Of a stretch of DNA of 55,227 nt, positions 1-8,322 are shown piece by piece. Within the stretch, counting starts at the first letter, position 1. The number at the start of each line of letters is the position of its first letter. A model generated the notes under the pieces. That model was not told where the DNA came from and did no database searches. It was given only the letters and a program-made list of their open reading frames with translations. The position numbers and the translations under genes were made by a program. This DNA comes from Caulobacteraceae bacterium. GTDB taxonomy: Bacteria > Pseudomonadota > Alphaproteobacteria > Caulobacterales > Caulobacteraceae. The DNA lies in NCBI GenBank assembly GCA_019247715.1, contig JAFBAO010000020.1:1-55227 (forward strand), written 5' to 3'.

Positions 1-1
1 C

Positions 2-127
2 CTCATGCGAAAAACCCAGCCCAGGGAACTCGAGGCCACCTGGCGCAGAGCCGGCCAGCTCCTCGACCTCTTCAGCCCCCAAGAATGCGCCAACTACCTC
101 GTCAACGCTGGCTATGGTTCCGTCTAA
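2..127 (+). CDS. IS630-family transposase, C-terminal fragment (cut by window edge)
   Basis: The frame is open from the left edge and ends with TAA at 125-127, giving 41 residues. The tail carries a Phe-Ser-Pro-Gln-Glu-Cys-Ala-Asn-Tyr segment followed by NAGYGSV. That matches the C-terminal end of IS630-family DDE transposases, where a helix with the Glu-Cys-Asn-Tyr pattern precedes an NAGYxS ending. The catalytic DDE residues and the left end of the element lie outside the window, so whether the IS is intact cannot be judged. The right inverted repeat should fall just after 127 but I could not delimit it. Confidence rests on the tail pattern only. Confidence 0.6.
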   Translation, partial: LMRKTQPRELEATWRRAGQLLDLFSPQECANYLVNAGYGSV

Positions 128-239
128 TCGCGGTCCGCTCTAGGCTCGGGGGGGGCGCAGCGAGAGGGCGGGTGGCGTAACGCGACGGTTTGCCGGTAGG
201 AAGGCGCAACGCGCGTCGGGCGCCGCAGGGGACTGCTGA

Positions 240-1499
240 ATGGAAATCTCCGGGGTTCAGATCGACTCCGCGCTCCTCAAGAAACGCTGCACGCAGGATG
301 GCGAATTCGGCTTGGCCGCTCGCTTCTGGTCGGGCGGTCTGCGCTTCGAGATCGACGAGACCGTCGTCTGTCTTCGTCTGGAGAGGGGACGGATCGCCGA
401 TGGCGAACCCGCGCCCGACGATGCGGGCGTGGTGACCCTCAGCGCCAAGTCATCGGTTTGGCGGATGTTGCTCTCGGCCAAGCCGCCACGCTTCTACAAC
501 GACATCATCATGCCCATCGGCCTGGGCGAGATGACGGTACGTTCCCGCGGCATGACCTATTCTCAGTACTATCCGGCGACCATGCGGGCGATCGAGCTGC
601 TGCGGCCGCAAGGCTGGGAAGTCGCCGCGCCCCGGGCGATCGCCCAGGCGGGGCGCCACGACACGCCGGTGGGCCGGTACATCCACCTGGACCTCGGCGG
701 GCAGGACTACCGGGTCTATTACGAGGAAGCCGGCGCGGGCATTCCGATGCTGCTTCAGCACACCGCCGGCGGCCATGGGGCGCAGTATCGCCACCTTTTC
801 GAACGGCCGGAGGTCACCGACCACTTCCGCCTGATCGCCTACGACCTGCCGTTCCATGGCAAATCGCTGCCGCCGGTCGGGCCGAAGTGGTGGGCGCAGG
901 AATACCGGCTAACGGCGCCGTTCCTGCGCTCCGTCCCGGTCGCGCTGGCCGCCGCACTCGGTCTCGAACGCCCGGTCTTCCTGGGTTGCTCGGTGGGCGG
1001 GCTCCTGGCGCTCGACTTGGCCCTGCGCCATCCCGACGTCTTTCGCGCCGTCATCTCGCTCGAGGGCGCCCTCAAGATTCCCGACGACGTCCGGCTACCC
1101 GGATTCTGGCACCCTCAGGTCTCCAGCGAGTTCAAGGCCCGGATGATGAACGGCGCCATGAGCCCCACCTCGCCGGAGGCGTATCGGCGCGAGACCATGC
1201 AGGGCTACGCGGCCGGCTGGCCGCCCGCGTTCACGGGCGACCTCCACTACTATGTCGAGGACCACGATCTGAGCCAGGAGGCGGGCAAGATCGACACCAG
1301 CCGGGTCGCCGTCCACATCCTGTCGGGCGAGTACGACAACACCGGGACCATGGAGCTGGGCCAGGCGGCCCAGGCGGCGATCCCGGGCGCAACCTGGACG
1401 AGGATGAACGACGTGGGCCACTTTCCCATGTCCGAGAACCCGGAGGTGTTCCTGCGCTACATCCTGCCGGTGCTGGAGGTTATTCGGCGCCAGCCCTGA
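240..1499 (+). CDS. alpha/beta hydrolase with N-terminal extension
   Basis: This 419-residue protein has an alpha/beta hydrolase fold in about residues 145-415. The nucleophile elbow is GCSVG with Ser251. A candidate acid lies in the SGEYDN segment near residue 365, and the catalytic His394 sits in DVGHFPMSE. An HTAGG segment near residue 174 fits an oxyanion region. The first 130 residues form a separate domain I do not recognise; it might be a small lipid-binding or SCP2-like unit, but that is a guess. No signal peptide is seen, so it is probably cytoplasmic. The ATG follows an AGGGGA ribosome site at good spacing. It converges on the molybdenum hydroxylase gene. Its place beside P450 and GMC genes suggests ester or ring-product hydrolysis in the same pathway. 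Confidence 0.85.
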   Translation: MEISGVQIDSALLKKRCTQDGEFGLAARFWSGGLRFEIDETVVCLRLERGRIADGEPAPDDAGVVTLSAKSSVWRMLLSAKPPRFYNDIIMPIGLGEMTVRSRGMTYSQYYPATMRAIELLRPQGWEVAAPRAIAQAGRHDTPVGRYIHLDLGGQDYRVYYEEAGAGIPMLLQHTAGGHGAQYRHLFERPEVTDHFRLIAYDLPFHGKSLPPVGPKWWAQEYRLTAPFLRSVPVALAAALGLERPVFLGCSVGGLLALDLALRHPDVFRAVISLEGALKIPDDVRLPGFWHPQVSSEFKARMMNGAMSPTSPEAYRRETMQGYAAGWPPAFTGDLHYYVEDHDLSQEAGKIDTSRVAVHILSGEYDNTGTMELGQAAQAAIPGATWTRMNDVGHFPMSENPEVFLRYILPVLEVIRRQP

Positions 1500-1573
1500 T
1501 GTCCGCGCTCCAAAAGATCGACACCTCCACCTCCCACGTCGGCTTCCGCTGCGTGGTCAGGGGCTGAGGCGCG

Positions 1574-3913
1574 TCAGCCCGCGCCTTGGCGCGCTTCGTC
1601 GATCCAGCGCGTGAGCCTGGCCGGGGTGAGCGGCAGCTGCAGGCAATCGATCCCGAACGGCGACAGGGCGTCGGCGACGGCGTTGATCAGGGTCGGCGGC
1701 GAGATGATCGCCCCGCCTTCGCCCACGCCTTTGAAGCCGCCCTCGCTGTCGGAGGGCGAGACGAAATGGCAGAACTCGATCTCCGGCACATCGGCGACCG
1801 TGGGCAGCAGGTAGTCCTTGAACGTGGCCGCCTTGGGGTTGCCCTGCTCGTCGTAGGAGATGTGCTCCAGCAGCACCCCGCCGATGCCCTGGGCGACGCC
1901 GCCGGCGATCTGACCCTCGACGACGGAGGGGTTGATGATCACCCCGCAGTCCTCGCTGGCCACCCAACGCAGGATCTTCACGACGCCCGTCTCCACATCC
2001 ACTTCGCAGACGCAGGCGTGGGCGGCGTTGGAGAACACGAACGGAGGCGGCGCGCGATAACGATACTCGGCCGCCAGCCCGAGGTCGGCGTCGGGGGGCA
2101 GGCGGTCCGGCTCGAAATAGGCGGTCTCGGCAATGCGCTGCAGCGGGGTCGAGACCTCCGCCACCCCCGCCACGTGGATCATGCCGTCCTCGATGCGGAT
2201 GTCGTCGGGGTTGGCGTTCAGCAGGTGGCCGGCGATGCGCTTGACCTTGGTCGACAAGATGCGGGAGGCGCGGATGGCCGCGCCGCCGCCCGAAACCGCC
2301 TGGCGGCTGCCGCCGGCGCCGGGCCCGAAGCTCCCGCGGCTGGAGTCATCCTCGTAGATGTCCACCTGCTCGAACGGCACGCCCAGTTCGTCGGCGATCA
2401 CCTGGGCCATGGTGGTCTCGGTGCCGTGGCCCTGGCTGTGGGTGCTGAGCACCGCGGTCACCCGGCCGTTCGGCTCGATGCGGATATGCGCCGCATCCGA
2501 CGCCAGGATGCCCCCCGCCGACATGGTGGTCGGCTCGATGTAGACCGCGAGCCCGAGGCCCAGGTAACGGCCCTCGGCGCGCGCGGCGGCCTGCTCGGCG
2601 CGGAAGGCCGGCAGGTCGATCTTGGCGAGCACCTGGTCGAGCGTTTCGCCCGGCGTCACGTGGCGGATGGCGACGCCGGTGGGATGCATGTGCGGCTGCT
2701 CCTCCCGCGTCACCATGTTGCGGCGGCGCAGCTCCACCGGGCAGATGCCGATCTGGCGGGCCGCCTTGTCCATGATGGCTTCGCGTCCGACCGTCTCGCT
2801 GAGCCAGGGGCCGCGATAGGCGGCGAGGCCGGCGGTGTTCGAGTACCAGCCGCGTCCGCGGAAGGCGAGCTTCGGCAGCCGATAGGGCCCCGGAAACATC
2901 ATCATCGTCATCCCGCCGGAATCGACCATCACCGGCCAGGCCCCGACATTGGTCTGGTAGTCGACGTCGGCGGCCAGCAGCCGGGCGTCCGCATCGAAGG
3001 CGAGCCTCACCTCGATGTCCCACTCACGGGCCTGACAGGCCGAGGTGAGATTCTCCAGCCGGTCTTCGATCCACTTCACCGGCCGGCGCAGCAGCAGGGC
3101 CGCGGCCACCGTGGCCGCCTCCTCGCGCCAGGGCTGCACCTTCAGTCCGAAGGCGCCGCCGACGTCCTTGGCGATGACCCGGAATTTCACGTCGGGCAAC
3201 GCGCAGGCGTCCTGGAAGAAGCGGGCGGCCATGTGGGGACTCTGGCAGGAGAGATAGATCACCACCTCACCCGAGCCCTGCCGTGACGCCACCACGCCGC
3301 GCGGCTCCATGGGCGACATCGCCTGACGCTGGTGGCGCACCGTGCCCTCGACCACATGGGCGGCCTTGGCGAAGATCTCGGGGATCGAGGGGTCGTCCGG
3401 CATGCCGATCAGCGAGCCCAGGTTGCTCTCCAGGTCCGGATGGATGGGCGGCGAGGCGGCCGCCTGCTCCATCGTGACCACGGGCGTCTCCATGTCGTAG
3501 TCGACGGTGATGAGGCCCGCCGCGTCCTCGGCGATGTAGCGGTTGTCCGCCACCACCATCACGATCGGGTCGCCCACGAAGGCGACCCGGCCCTTCGCCA
3601 GCAGCGGCGTCTTGGGCATATGGGCTTCGGGGGAGCCGAACAGGTAGTGCATCTCCAGCTTGGCCGCCTCCAGGTCCTCGACGGTGAAGATGGCGCGCAC
3701 GCCCGGAACCGCTCGGGCCGCCTCGAGGTCGATGCCGCGGATGGCGCCCCGCGCAACCTGGCTTCGGTGGAAGGCGACCTCGAGCATGCCGGGCAGCACC
3801 ACGTCGTCGACATAGGAGCCGCGGCCGGTGAGCAGGCGCCGGTCTTCCTTGCGCGGTACTCTGCGCCCAACGAAGCGGGCGGCCATCCCTGGCGCGGCGG
3901 TGGTGGCGGTCAT
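1574..3913 (-). CDS. xanthine dehydrogenase family molybdopterin-binding subunit (CoxL/aldehyde oxidase-like)
   Basis: This 779-residue protein is a full-length large subunit of the molybdenum hydroxylase family, which hydroxylates aldehydes, N-heterocycles or aromatic acids with water as oxygen donor. The N-terminal domain begins with a typical RKEDRRLLTGRG segment. GGAFGLK lies at 252-258 in the cofactor region. The position occupied by the selenated Cys in CO dehydrogenase reads AYRGPW (365-370), so it is not a true CoxL. The catalytic Glu is in GVGEGG (Glu732). No iron-sulphur or FAD subunit gene lies nearby, so electrons must leave through partners encoded elsewhere. AGGAG precedes the ATG. 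It is the last gene of a leftward set after the P450, 106 bp downstream. Confidence 0.9.
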   Translation of the reverse strand: MTATTAAPGMAARFVGRRVPRKEDRRLLTGRGSYVDDVVLPGMLEVAFHRSQVARGAIRGIDLEAARAVPGVRAIFTVEDLEAAKLEMHYLFGSPEAHMPKTPLLAKGRVAFVGDPIVMVVADNRYIAEDAAGLITVDYDMETPVVTMEQAAASPPIHPDLESNLGSLIGMPDDPSIPEIFAKAAHVVEGTVRHQRQAMSPMEPRGVVASRQGSGEVVIYLSCQSPHMAARFFQDACALPDVKFRVIAKDVGGAFGLKVQPWREEAATVAAALLLRRPVKWIEDRLENLTSACQAREWDIEVRLAFDADARLLAADVDYQTNVGAWPVMVDSGGMTMMMFPGPYRLPKLAFRGRGWYSNTAGLAAYRGPWLSETVGREAIMDKAARQIGICPVELRRRNMVTREEQPHMHPTGVAIRHVTPGETLDQVLAKIDLPAFRAEQAAARAEGRYLGLGLAVYIEPTTMSAGGILASDAAHIRIEPNGRVTAVLSTHSQGHGTETTMAQVIADELGVPFEQVDIYEDDSSRGSFGPGAGGSRQAVSGGGAAIRASRILSTKVKRIAGHLLNANPDDIRIEDGMIHVAGVAEVSTPLQRIAETAYFEPDRLPPDADLGLAAEYRYRAPPPFVFSNAAHACVCEVDVETGVVKILRWVASEDCGVIINPSVVEGQIAGGVAQGIGGVLLEHISYDEQGNPKAATFKDYLLPTVADVPEIEFCHFVSPSDSEGGFKGVGEGGAIISPPTLINAVADALSPFGIDCLQLPLTPARLTRWIDEARQGAG

Positions 3914-4019
3914 GCGATGGGCTCCTGAGACGTCCGCGCCAGCTGCGCCAACGGCGTGACGCCGTCAAGCGGCGGCGCGGCGCGGGCGGTCTTGACACTG
4001 TGAGGAGGGCGGGCGCGGC

Positions 4020-5234
4020 CTAGGCCGCCCGCCAGCTCAGATGGAGCTCCTTGACGGTGTTGACGCCGCCGCAGGCGGTCACCGGCGTGGTTCCGGGCTT
4101 CACTTGGAAATCCGGGATCCGCTTCAGCCATTCCTCCAGGAAGATCCGCAGCTCCCGCCGCGCCAGGGTCGCGCCCGGGCAGGTATGCACCCCATTGCCG
4201 AAGGCAGCGTGGGGGATCGGGAACTCGCGGTGAAAGTCCACCTTCAGAGGGTCGTCCACCTTGCGCTCGTCGAGGCCGTAGAGCGCCGTGGGGATCAGGA
4301 TCTGCTCGCCCTCCTTGAACTGGACGCCGTTGTACTCGAAGTCGTGGGTGGCCATGCGCACGTTGTTCGCCAGGCCATAGCGGCGGATGAGCTCCTCCAC
4401 GGCGTTGCGGATCAGCTCCGGATGCTCGATCAGCTCGCGGCGCTGCTCAGGGTTCCGCGCCAGGTGCCAGGCGACGAAGCCCAGCATCGAGGTCACGGTG
4501 TCGAGGCCTCCGGCCATCAGCAGGGTGCACACCCCCATGACTTCCGCATGCGTGATCGGCCGCCCGTCGATCTCGGCGGCGACGATCTTGCTGATGATGT
4601 CGTCGCCCGGGTTCGCGGCGCGCTCGTCGGTGAAGCGGGTCAGATAGCCCTTGATCGCCGCATGGGCCGCCGCCCGCTTCTCGATCGAATTGCTGCGGAT
4701 GCCGATCTCGGTCTGCTCCAAGAGCCAGCGCGCGTTGTCCAGCGGCAGACCCATCATCTCCAGGAACACCACGATGGGGAGCACGCTCGCGAACTCGCTG
4801 ACGAACTCGCATTCCCCGCGCGGCAGGAACTCTTCGATGGCCTTGATGGCCACGTCGCGGACGTGCTCCTCGAGCCGCGCCACCACCTTCGGCAGGAAGG
4901 CCGGAGCGATCAGGGCCCGGAAGGGGGTCGACACCGGCGGGTCCTCGGCAAGCGGCAACATCGGCTCGTTCGCCATCGCCGGGTCGTAGGGGATGCGGTA
5001 CTTCCGGTGCGAGAACCGGTCGTAGTGCATCTGCATCAACTCCAGGTCTTCCCCGCGCGTCACCACCCAGTGGCCGCCGTAGCGGGGGGTCCAGAAGATG
5101 TCCGGCGCTTCCTCGTGCAGCCGCTTCCAGGCCCGGTGGACATCGCGGTCCGAACCGGGCGCGTTGTAGTAGTCGAAGTCGTAGACCCGTTCGGGCGGGA
5201 CGTGCGCCGGACGAGGCGCCAACTCCGCAGTCAT
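4020..5234 (-). CDS. cytochrome P450, P450cam (CYP101)-like
   Basis: This 404-residue soluble class I P450 has the heme-ligand motif FGNGVHTCPG with Cys352, the I-helix oxygen-activation motif AGGLDT (241-246), and the K-helix ExxR at Glu281-Arg284. Several stretches recall Pseudomonas putida P450cam, including GGHWVVTRG, the DGRPIT turn, and the LDT threonine followed by a hydrophobic helix. It would hydroxylate an unactivated carbon of a hydrophobic substrate using two electrons from a ferredoxin, but no ferredoxin or reductase gene is in this window. GGGAGAG precedes the ATG. It lies 35 bp after the DUF7064-like gene and is probably cotranscribed with it and the molybdenum hydroxylase. A second, related P450 lies at 8323-9549. 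Confidence 0.95.
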   Translation of the reverse strand: MTAELAPRPAHVPPERVYDFDYYNAPGSDRDVHRAWKRLHEEAPDIFWTPRYGGHWVVTRGEDLELMQMHYDRFSHRKYRIPYDPAMANEPMLPLAEDPPVSTPFRALIAPAFLPKVVARLEEHVRDVAIKAIEEFLPRGECEFVSEFASVLPIVVFLEMMGLPLDNARWLLEQTEIGIRSNSIEKRAAAHAAIKGYLTRFTDERAANPGDDIISKIVAAEIDGRPITHAEVMGVCTLLMAGGLDTVTSMLGFVAWHLARNPEQRRELIEHPELIRNAVEELIRRYGLANNVRMATHDFEYNGVQFKEGEQILIPTALYGLDERKVDDPLKVDFHREFPIPHAAFGNGVHTCPGATLARRELRIFLEEWLKRIPDFQVKPGTTPVTACGGVNTVKELHLSWRAA

Positions 5235-5269
5235 TGGTTTCTCTCCCTGGTTTCCTTTCGTCCGCGCCC

Positions 5270-6238
5270 TCAGTCGGACTTGCGAGAGAGCCCCTCGCCG
5301 TTGTTCGAGCCGATGGTGAAGATCGGCGGCTGCGAGCCGCCGGTGGCGTTGGTGCAGACCTCGAGGTTCGACATGCCGGTGCGCCCATTGTCGAGCCGCG
5401 CCGTGCCGATGGCCTCGACGGCGGTGTAGCCGCGCACGTGCAGGACGATGCCGTCGGTGCGCTCGCAGGTGACCCGCAGCGTCTCGCCGTTCTCGAGGGT
5501 GAGCCGCACCTCGCCGCCCCGCGGCGTGACGGCGTCGGACTCCAGGCCGACCACGAAATCGTCGCTCCCCACGATCGGGATGACCTTACCGTCGCGGAAG
5601 ACGTAGCCCATCCTCACCACCGAGCCGGGCGGGCGGATCAGGTGCATGACGTGCAAGGCGAGGTCCGGCCCGAACACGCAGGGCCACCAGCGGGTGCCGC
5701 GGTTCGTGCTCCAGTCGCGGCTGCCCCACGAGCGGTCGCGGTAGGCGAGAGCGTCGATCTCATAGTCGCGCCCGCCGAGGTTCACGATGCCGGTCATCCG
5801 GCCGGAGCATTCGGTGTGGTGCGGCGCGCCGCCCAGTTCGCCGCGGTGGCCGGTCATGGCGACGTAGTCGTAGAGCGGATGGAAGTCGGCGAAGCGCAGC
5901 TTGGCCTGGCAGCCGTCGAAGTCGGCCTTGATGTGGGCGTCGTTGTCGAAGTCCACCCGCACGTGCGGGCCCCAGGCCATGTGGCCCTCGCCACGGTCGG
6001 AGGCGACCATCGGCGCGCCGGTGACGTTGGAGCGGAACCGTGTGCCGTCGTGGGCGAAGACGCCGAAGCAGGAGTTGATCGCGCCGGCCACGGGCTCCTG
6101 GCCCAGCCGCCAGAAGCCGCCGAGCCCGGCCTTCTGGTCGTGCCAGACGAACAGGGCGCTTTCCTGCCAGAGCGGATCGCTTTGGTCGGGCGCGTGCGGG
6201 CGGTCGTCCGATTTGGGCAGGATGGCGAGATCGGTCAC
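5270..6238 (-). CDS. DUF7064/DUF7065-like (AttH/hydratase-type lipocalin fold) protein
   Basis: This 322-residue protein has no signal peptide. Repeated tryptophan/histidine-rich beta segments (such as FVWHDQ, HMAWGPHVRV, DRSWGSRDW) recall the AttH/carotenoid 1,2-hydratase-like double-lipocalin fold annotated as DUF7064 or DUF7065. These genes are common next to P450, SDR and acyl-CoA genes in alphaproteobacterial terpenoid or steroid clusters. No biochemical role is firmly established, and I assign none beyond possible binding or hydration of a hydrophobic intermediate. AAGGAGG sits at ideal spacing before the ATG. It is the first gene of the leftward operon and diverges from the GMC oxidoreductase gene. 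The family name is from memory. Confidence 0.75.
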   Translation of the reverse strand: MTDLAILPKSDDRPHAPDQSDPLWQESALFVWHDQKAGLGGFWRLGQEPVAGAINSCFGVFAHDGTRFRSNVTGAPMVASDRGEGHMAWGPHVRVDFDNDAHIKADFDGCQAKLRFADFHPLYDYVAMTGHRGELGGAPHHTECSGRMTGIVNLGGRDYEIDALAYRDRSWGSRDWSTNRGTRWWPCVFGPDLALHVMHLIRPPGSVVRMGYVFRDGKVIPIVGSDDFVVGLESDAVTPRGGEVRLTLENGETLRVTCERTDGIVLHVRGYTAVEAIGTARLDNGRTGMSNLEVCTNATGGSQPPIFTIGSNNGEGLSRKSD

Positions 6239-6592
6239 GGCGTCCTCCTTGTCGCAGCGTCGAACCGGAGCATGAACTTGGGGAAGGAGGCAACTGGCGC
6301 CGCCCGCAAGATTGCGGCATCCCGATGCGGTTCGGGTCCGCCCAGGGCCCGGTGGCTGGGAGAATCGCCATTCAGGTCAATGGATTGCATGCTGGCCGAG
6401 ACCGAATTCGAAGCGCCGCCCGCCTGCTCGAATGAGTCAGCTATTAGTGGGCCAAGCCGCTTGAACGAGGGATGTGAGGAGGCTTGGCTGTCGGTCTTTG
6501 CGGCCCGCAGATCCTGATCCAGGATCGCACGCCATCGGCAGGCGCCAAATTCTGTCTATAACCCGTCATCAAGGCGGCGGAAGGGGAGGACG
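6239..6592. promoter_or_regulatory. divergent intergenic region with a GATCCT/AGGATC dyad
   Basis: This 354 bp gap separates two divergent catabolic units and must hold both promoters. No convincing sigma-70 boxes stand out. The clearest structure is GATCCTGATCCAGGATC at 6510-6526, a 6 bp perfect dyad around a 5-base centre, about 65 bp before the GMC start. It could be an operator for a regulator encoded elsewhere. No regulator gene is adjacent. I see no coding capacity in this stretch. Confidence 0.4.
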
Positions 6593-8182
6593 ATGGAAGC
6601 AGATTACGTCATCGTGGGCGGGGGCAGCGCCGGCTGCGTGCTGGCCGCCCGCCTTTCCGAGGATCCCTCGGTGAAGGTCCTGCTGCTCGAAGCCGGCGGC
6701 GGGGGCGACGGCTTCATGGTGAAGATGCCCGCCGGCACCTTCAGGCTCATCGGGCGGCCGACGTCCGACTGGCTCTACCACCTCGAGCCCGACGCCAGCC
6801 GGGGCGGCCGCGCCCAGGTCTGGTCGGGCGGGCGCATGCTGGGCGGTTCCAGCGCCATCAACGGCATGGTCTACATCCGCGGCATCCGCAACGACTACGA
6901 CGACTGGGCCGCAGACGGCTGCCCCGGCTGGGGCTTCTCCGACGTCATGCCCTACTTCATCAAGTCGGAGCGGTTCGCCGGCCCGCCCTCGCAGGCGCAC
7001 GGATCGCATGGCCCCTTGGCCGTCTCGCCGCCGCGCACCATCCATCCGCTGGCGCGCGCCTTCGTGCGCGCGTGCGGGGAGATCGGCCTGCCGATGCTCG
7101 ATGACTACTGCGACGGCGACCAGCACGGCGCCTACCTCATCTGGACCACCACCGACCACGGCCGCCGCTGCAGCGCCTACGAGGCGTTCCTGAAGCCCGC
7201 CATGCGCAGGCCGAACCTGCAGATCGTCACCGATGCGGCGGCCGAGCGCCTGACGTTCGAAGGCGGCCGCGTCACCGGCGTCGCGTTCCGGCGAGGCGAA
7301 GCGAGCGAGACCTGCACGGCGTGGCGCGAGGTGATCGTCAGCGGCGGCGCCATGGGATCGTCGACCCTTCTGCTGCGTTCGGGCCTCGGGCCGGCCGCGG
7401 AGCTCCGGGCGGCGGGCGTCGCGGTGCGCGCCGACCTGCCGGTGGGCCACAACCTGCAGGAACACATCTCCATCGGCATGAGCAAGCTGGTGGACCAACC
7501 CACCTACAACGCCCCGATGGGGCCGCTCCACATGGCGCGCTACATGCTGGAATATCTGGCCTTGCGGCGCGGCCCGATGACCTCCGGGCCGGTCCACGCC
7601 ATGGCCCAGGCCAAGAGCCGTCCGGACATGGCGGTGGCCGACATCAGCTTCAGCTTCCTGCCGCTGGCGATCGACTACCGGGTGCAGCCCCCGAAGATGC
7701 ACGACCATCCTGGCGTGTCGATCGGGGGGCTGGTTTGCCGGCCCTACACACGCGGATCGATCCGCCTGGCGAGCCCCGACCCGCAGCGGCGCCCGATCAT
7801 CGACTATCCGACCCTCGGCGACGAGCGGGACCGTGTGACGCTGAGGGCCGCTGGGCGCATGGTGCAGGACATGTTCGATGCGCCGGCGCTGGCGCGACAC
7901 GTCGTGGGCCCCGGACAGCCCGAGCATCGGCTGACCACCGACGAGGAATGGGACGCCTACATCCGCGACAAGGTCGGGCACGGCTACCACCCGGTGGGGA
8001 CCTGCCGCATGGGCGCGCCCGGAGCGTCGGTGGTGGATCCGTCCCTGCGCGTGCATGGGGTGGCCGGCCTACGGGTGGTCGACGCCTCGGTGATGCCCCG
8101 GCTTCCGTCGGCCAACACCAATGCCCCGACGATCATGATCGCCGAGAAGGCGGCCGACACCATCCGCGAACAGGCCCGCTAG
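6593..8182 (+). CDS. GMC family FAD-dependent alcohol dehydrogenase (choline dehydrogenase-like)
   Basis: This 529-residue flavoprotein has the N-terminal Rossmann motif GGGSAGC (9-15) followed by the acidic Glu of the ADP-binding fold. The GMC signature loop is GGSSAINGMVYIRG. The catalytic pair is His466 in YHPVGTCRMG and an Asn in SANTNAP (Asn508/510). It has the usual length of the choline dehydrogenase/PEG-dehydrogenase branch and probably oxidises a primary or secondary alcohol to a carbonyl, passing electrons to a quinone or another carrier. GGGGAGG precedes the ATG. It is followed 140 bp later by a P450, so it may oxidise the alcohol made by that P450. Confidence 0.93.
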   Translation: MEADYVIVGGGSAGCVLAARLSEDPSVKVLLLEAGGGGDGFMVKMPAGTFRLIGRPTSDWLYHLEPDASRGGRAQVWSGGRMLGGSSAINGMVYIRGIRNDYDDWAADGCPGWGFSDVMPYFIKSERFAGPPSQAHGSHGPLAVSPPRTIHPLARAFVRACGEIGLPMLDDYCDGDQHGAYLIWTTTDHGRRCSAYEAFLKPAMRRPNLQIVTDAAAERLTFEGGRVTGVAFRRGEASETCTAWREVIVSGGAMGSSTLLLRSGLGPAAELRAAGVAVRADLPVGHNLQEHISIGMSKLVDQPTYNAPMGPLHMARYMLEYLALRRGPMTSGPVHAMAQAKSRPDMAVADISFSFLPLAIDYRVQPPKMHDHPGVSIGGLVCRPYTRGSIRLASPDPQRRPIIDYPTLGDERDRVTLRAAGRMVQDMFDAPALARHVVGPGQPEHRLTTDEEWDAYIRDKVGHGYHPVGTCRMGAPGASVVDPSLRVHGVAGLRVVDASVMPRLPSANTNAPTIMIAEKAADTIREQAR

Positions 8183-8322
8183 GGGTGGCCCTGGCTATCC
8201 GGGCGCGCGGGATCGAAAATGCCTGACCCAATAGCCCAGGCCAATCTGTGCGTGGCTCGAAAGCCGGCGTCAAAGTAGTCTACCGGGGTGGCATAAGAGC
8301 CGCAGAGGGAAGGAGACGCGCC

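Noticed and set aside
107..160. A CRISPR-like signal from the octapeptide repeats and other short repeats in the window
   Set aside because: The octad repeats (in the gene at 14574-15320) are coding and lack unique spacers; no array with regular repeat and spacer lengths is present anywhere.
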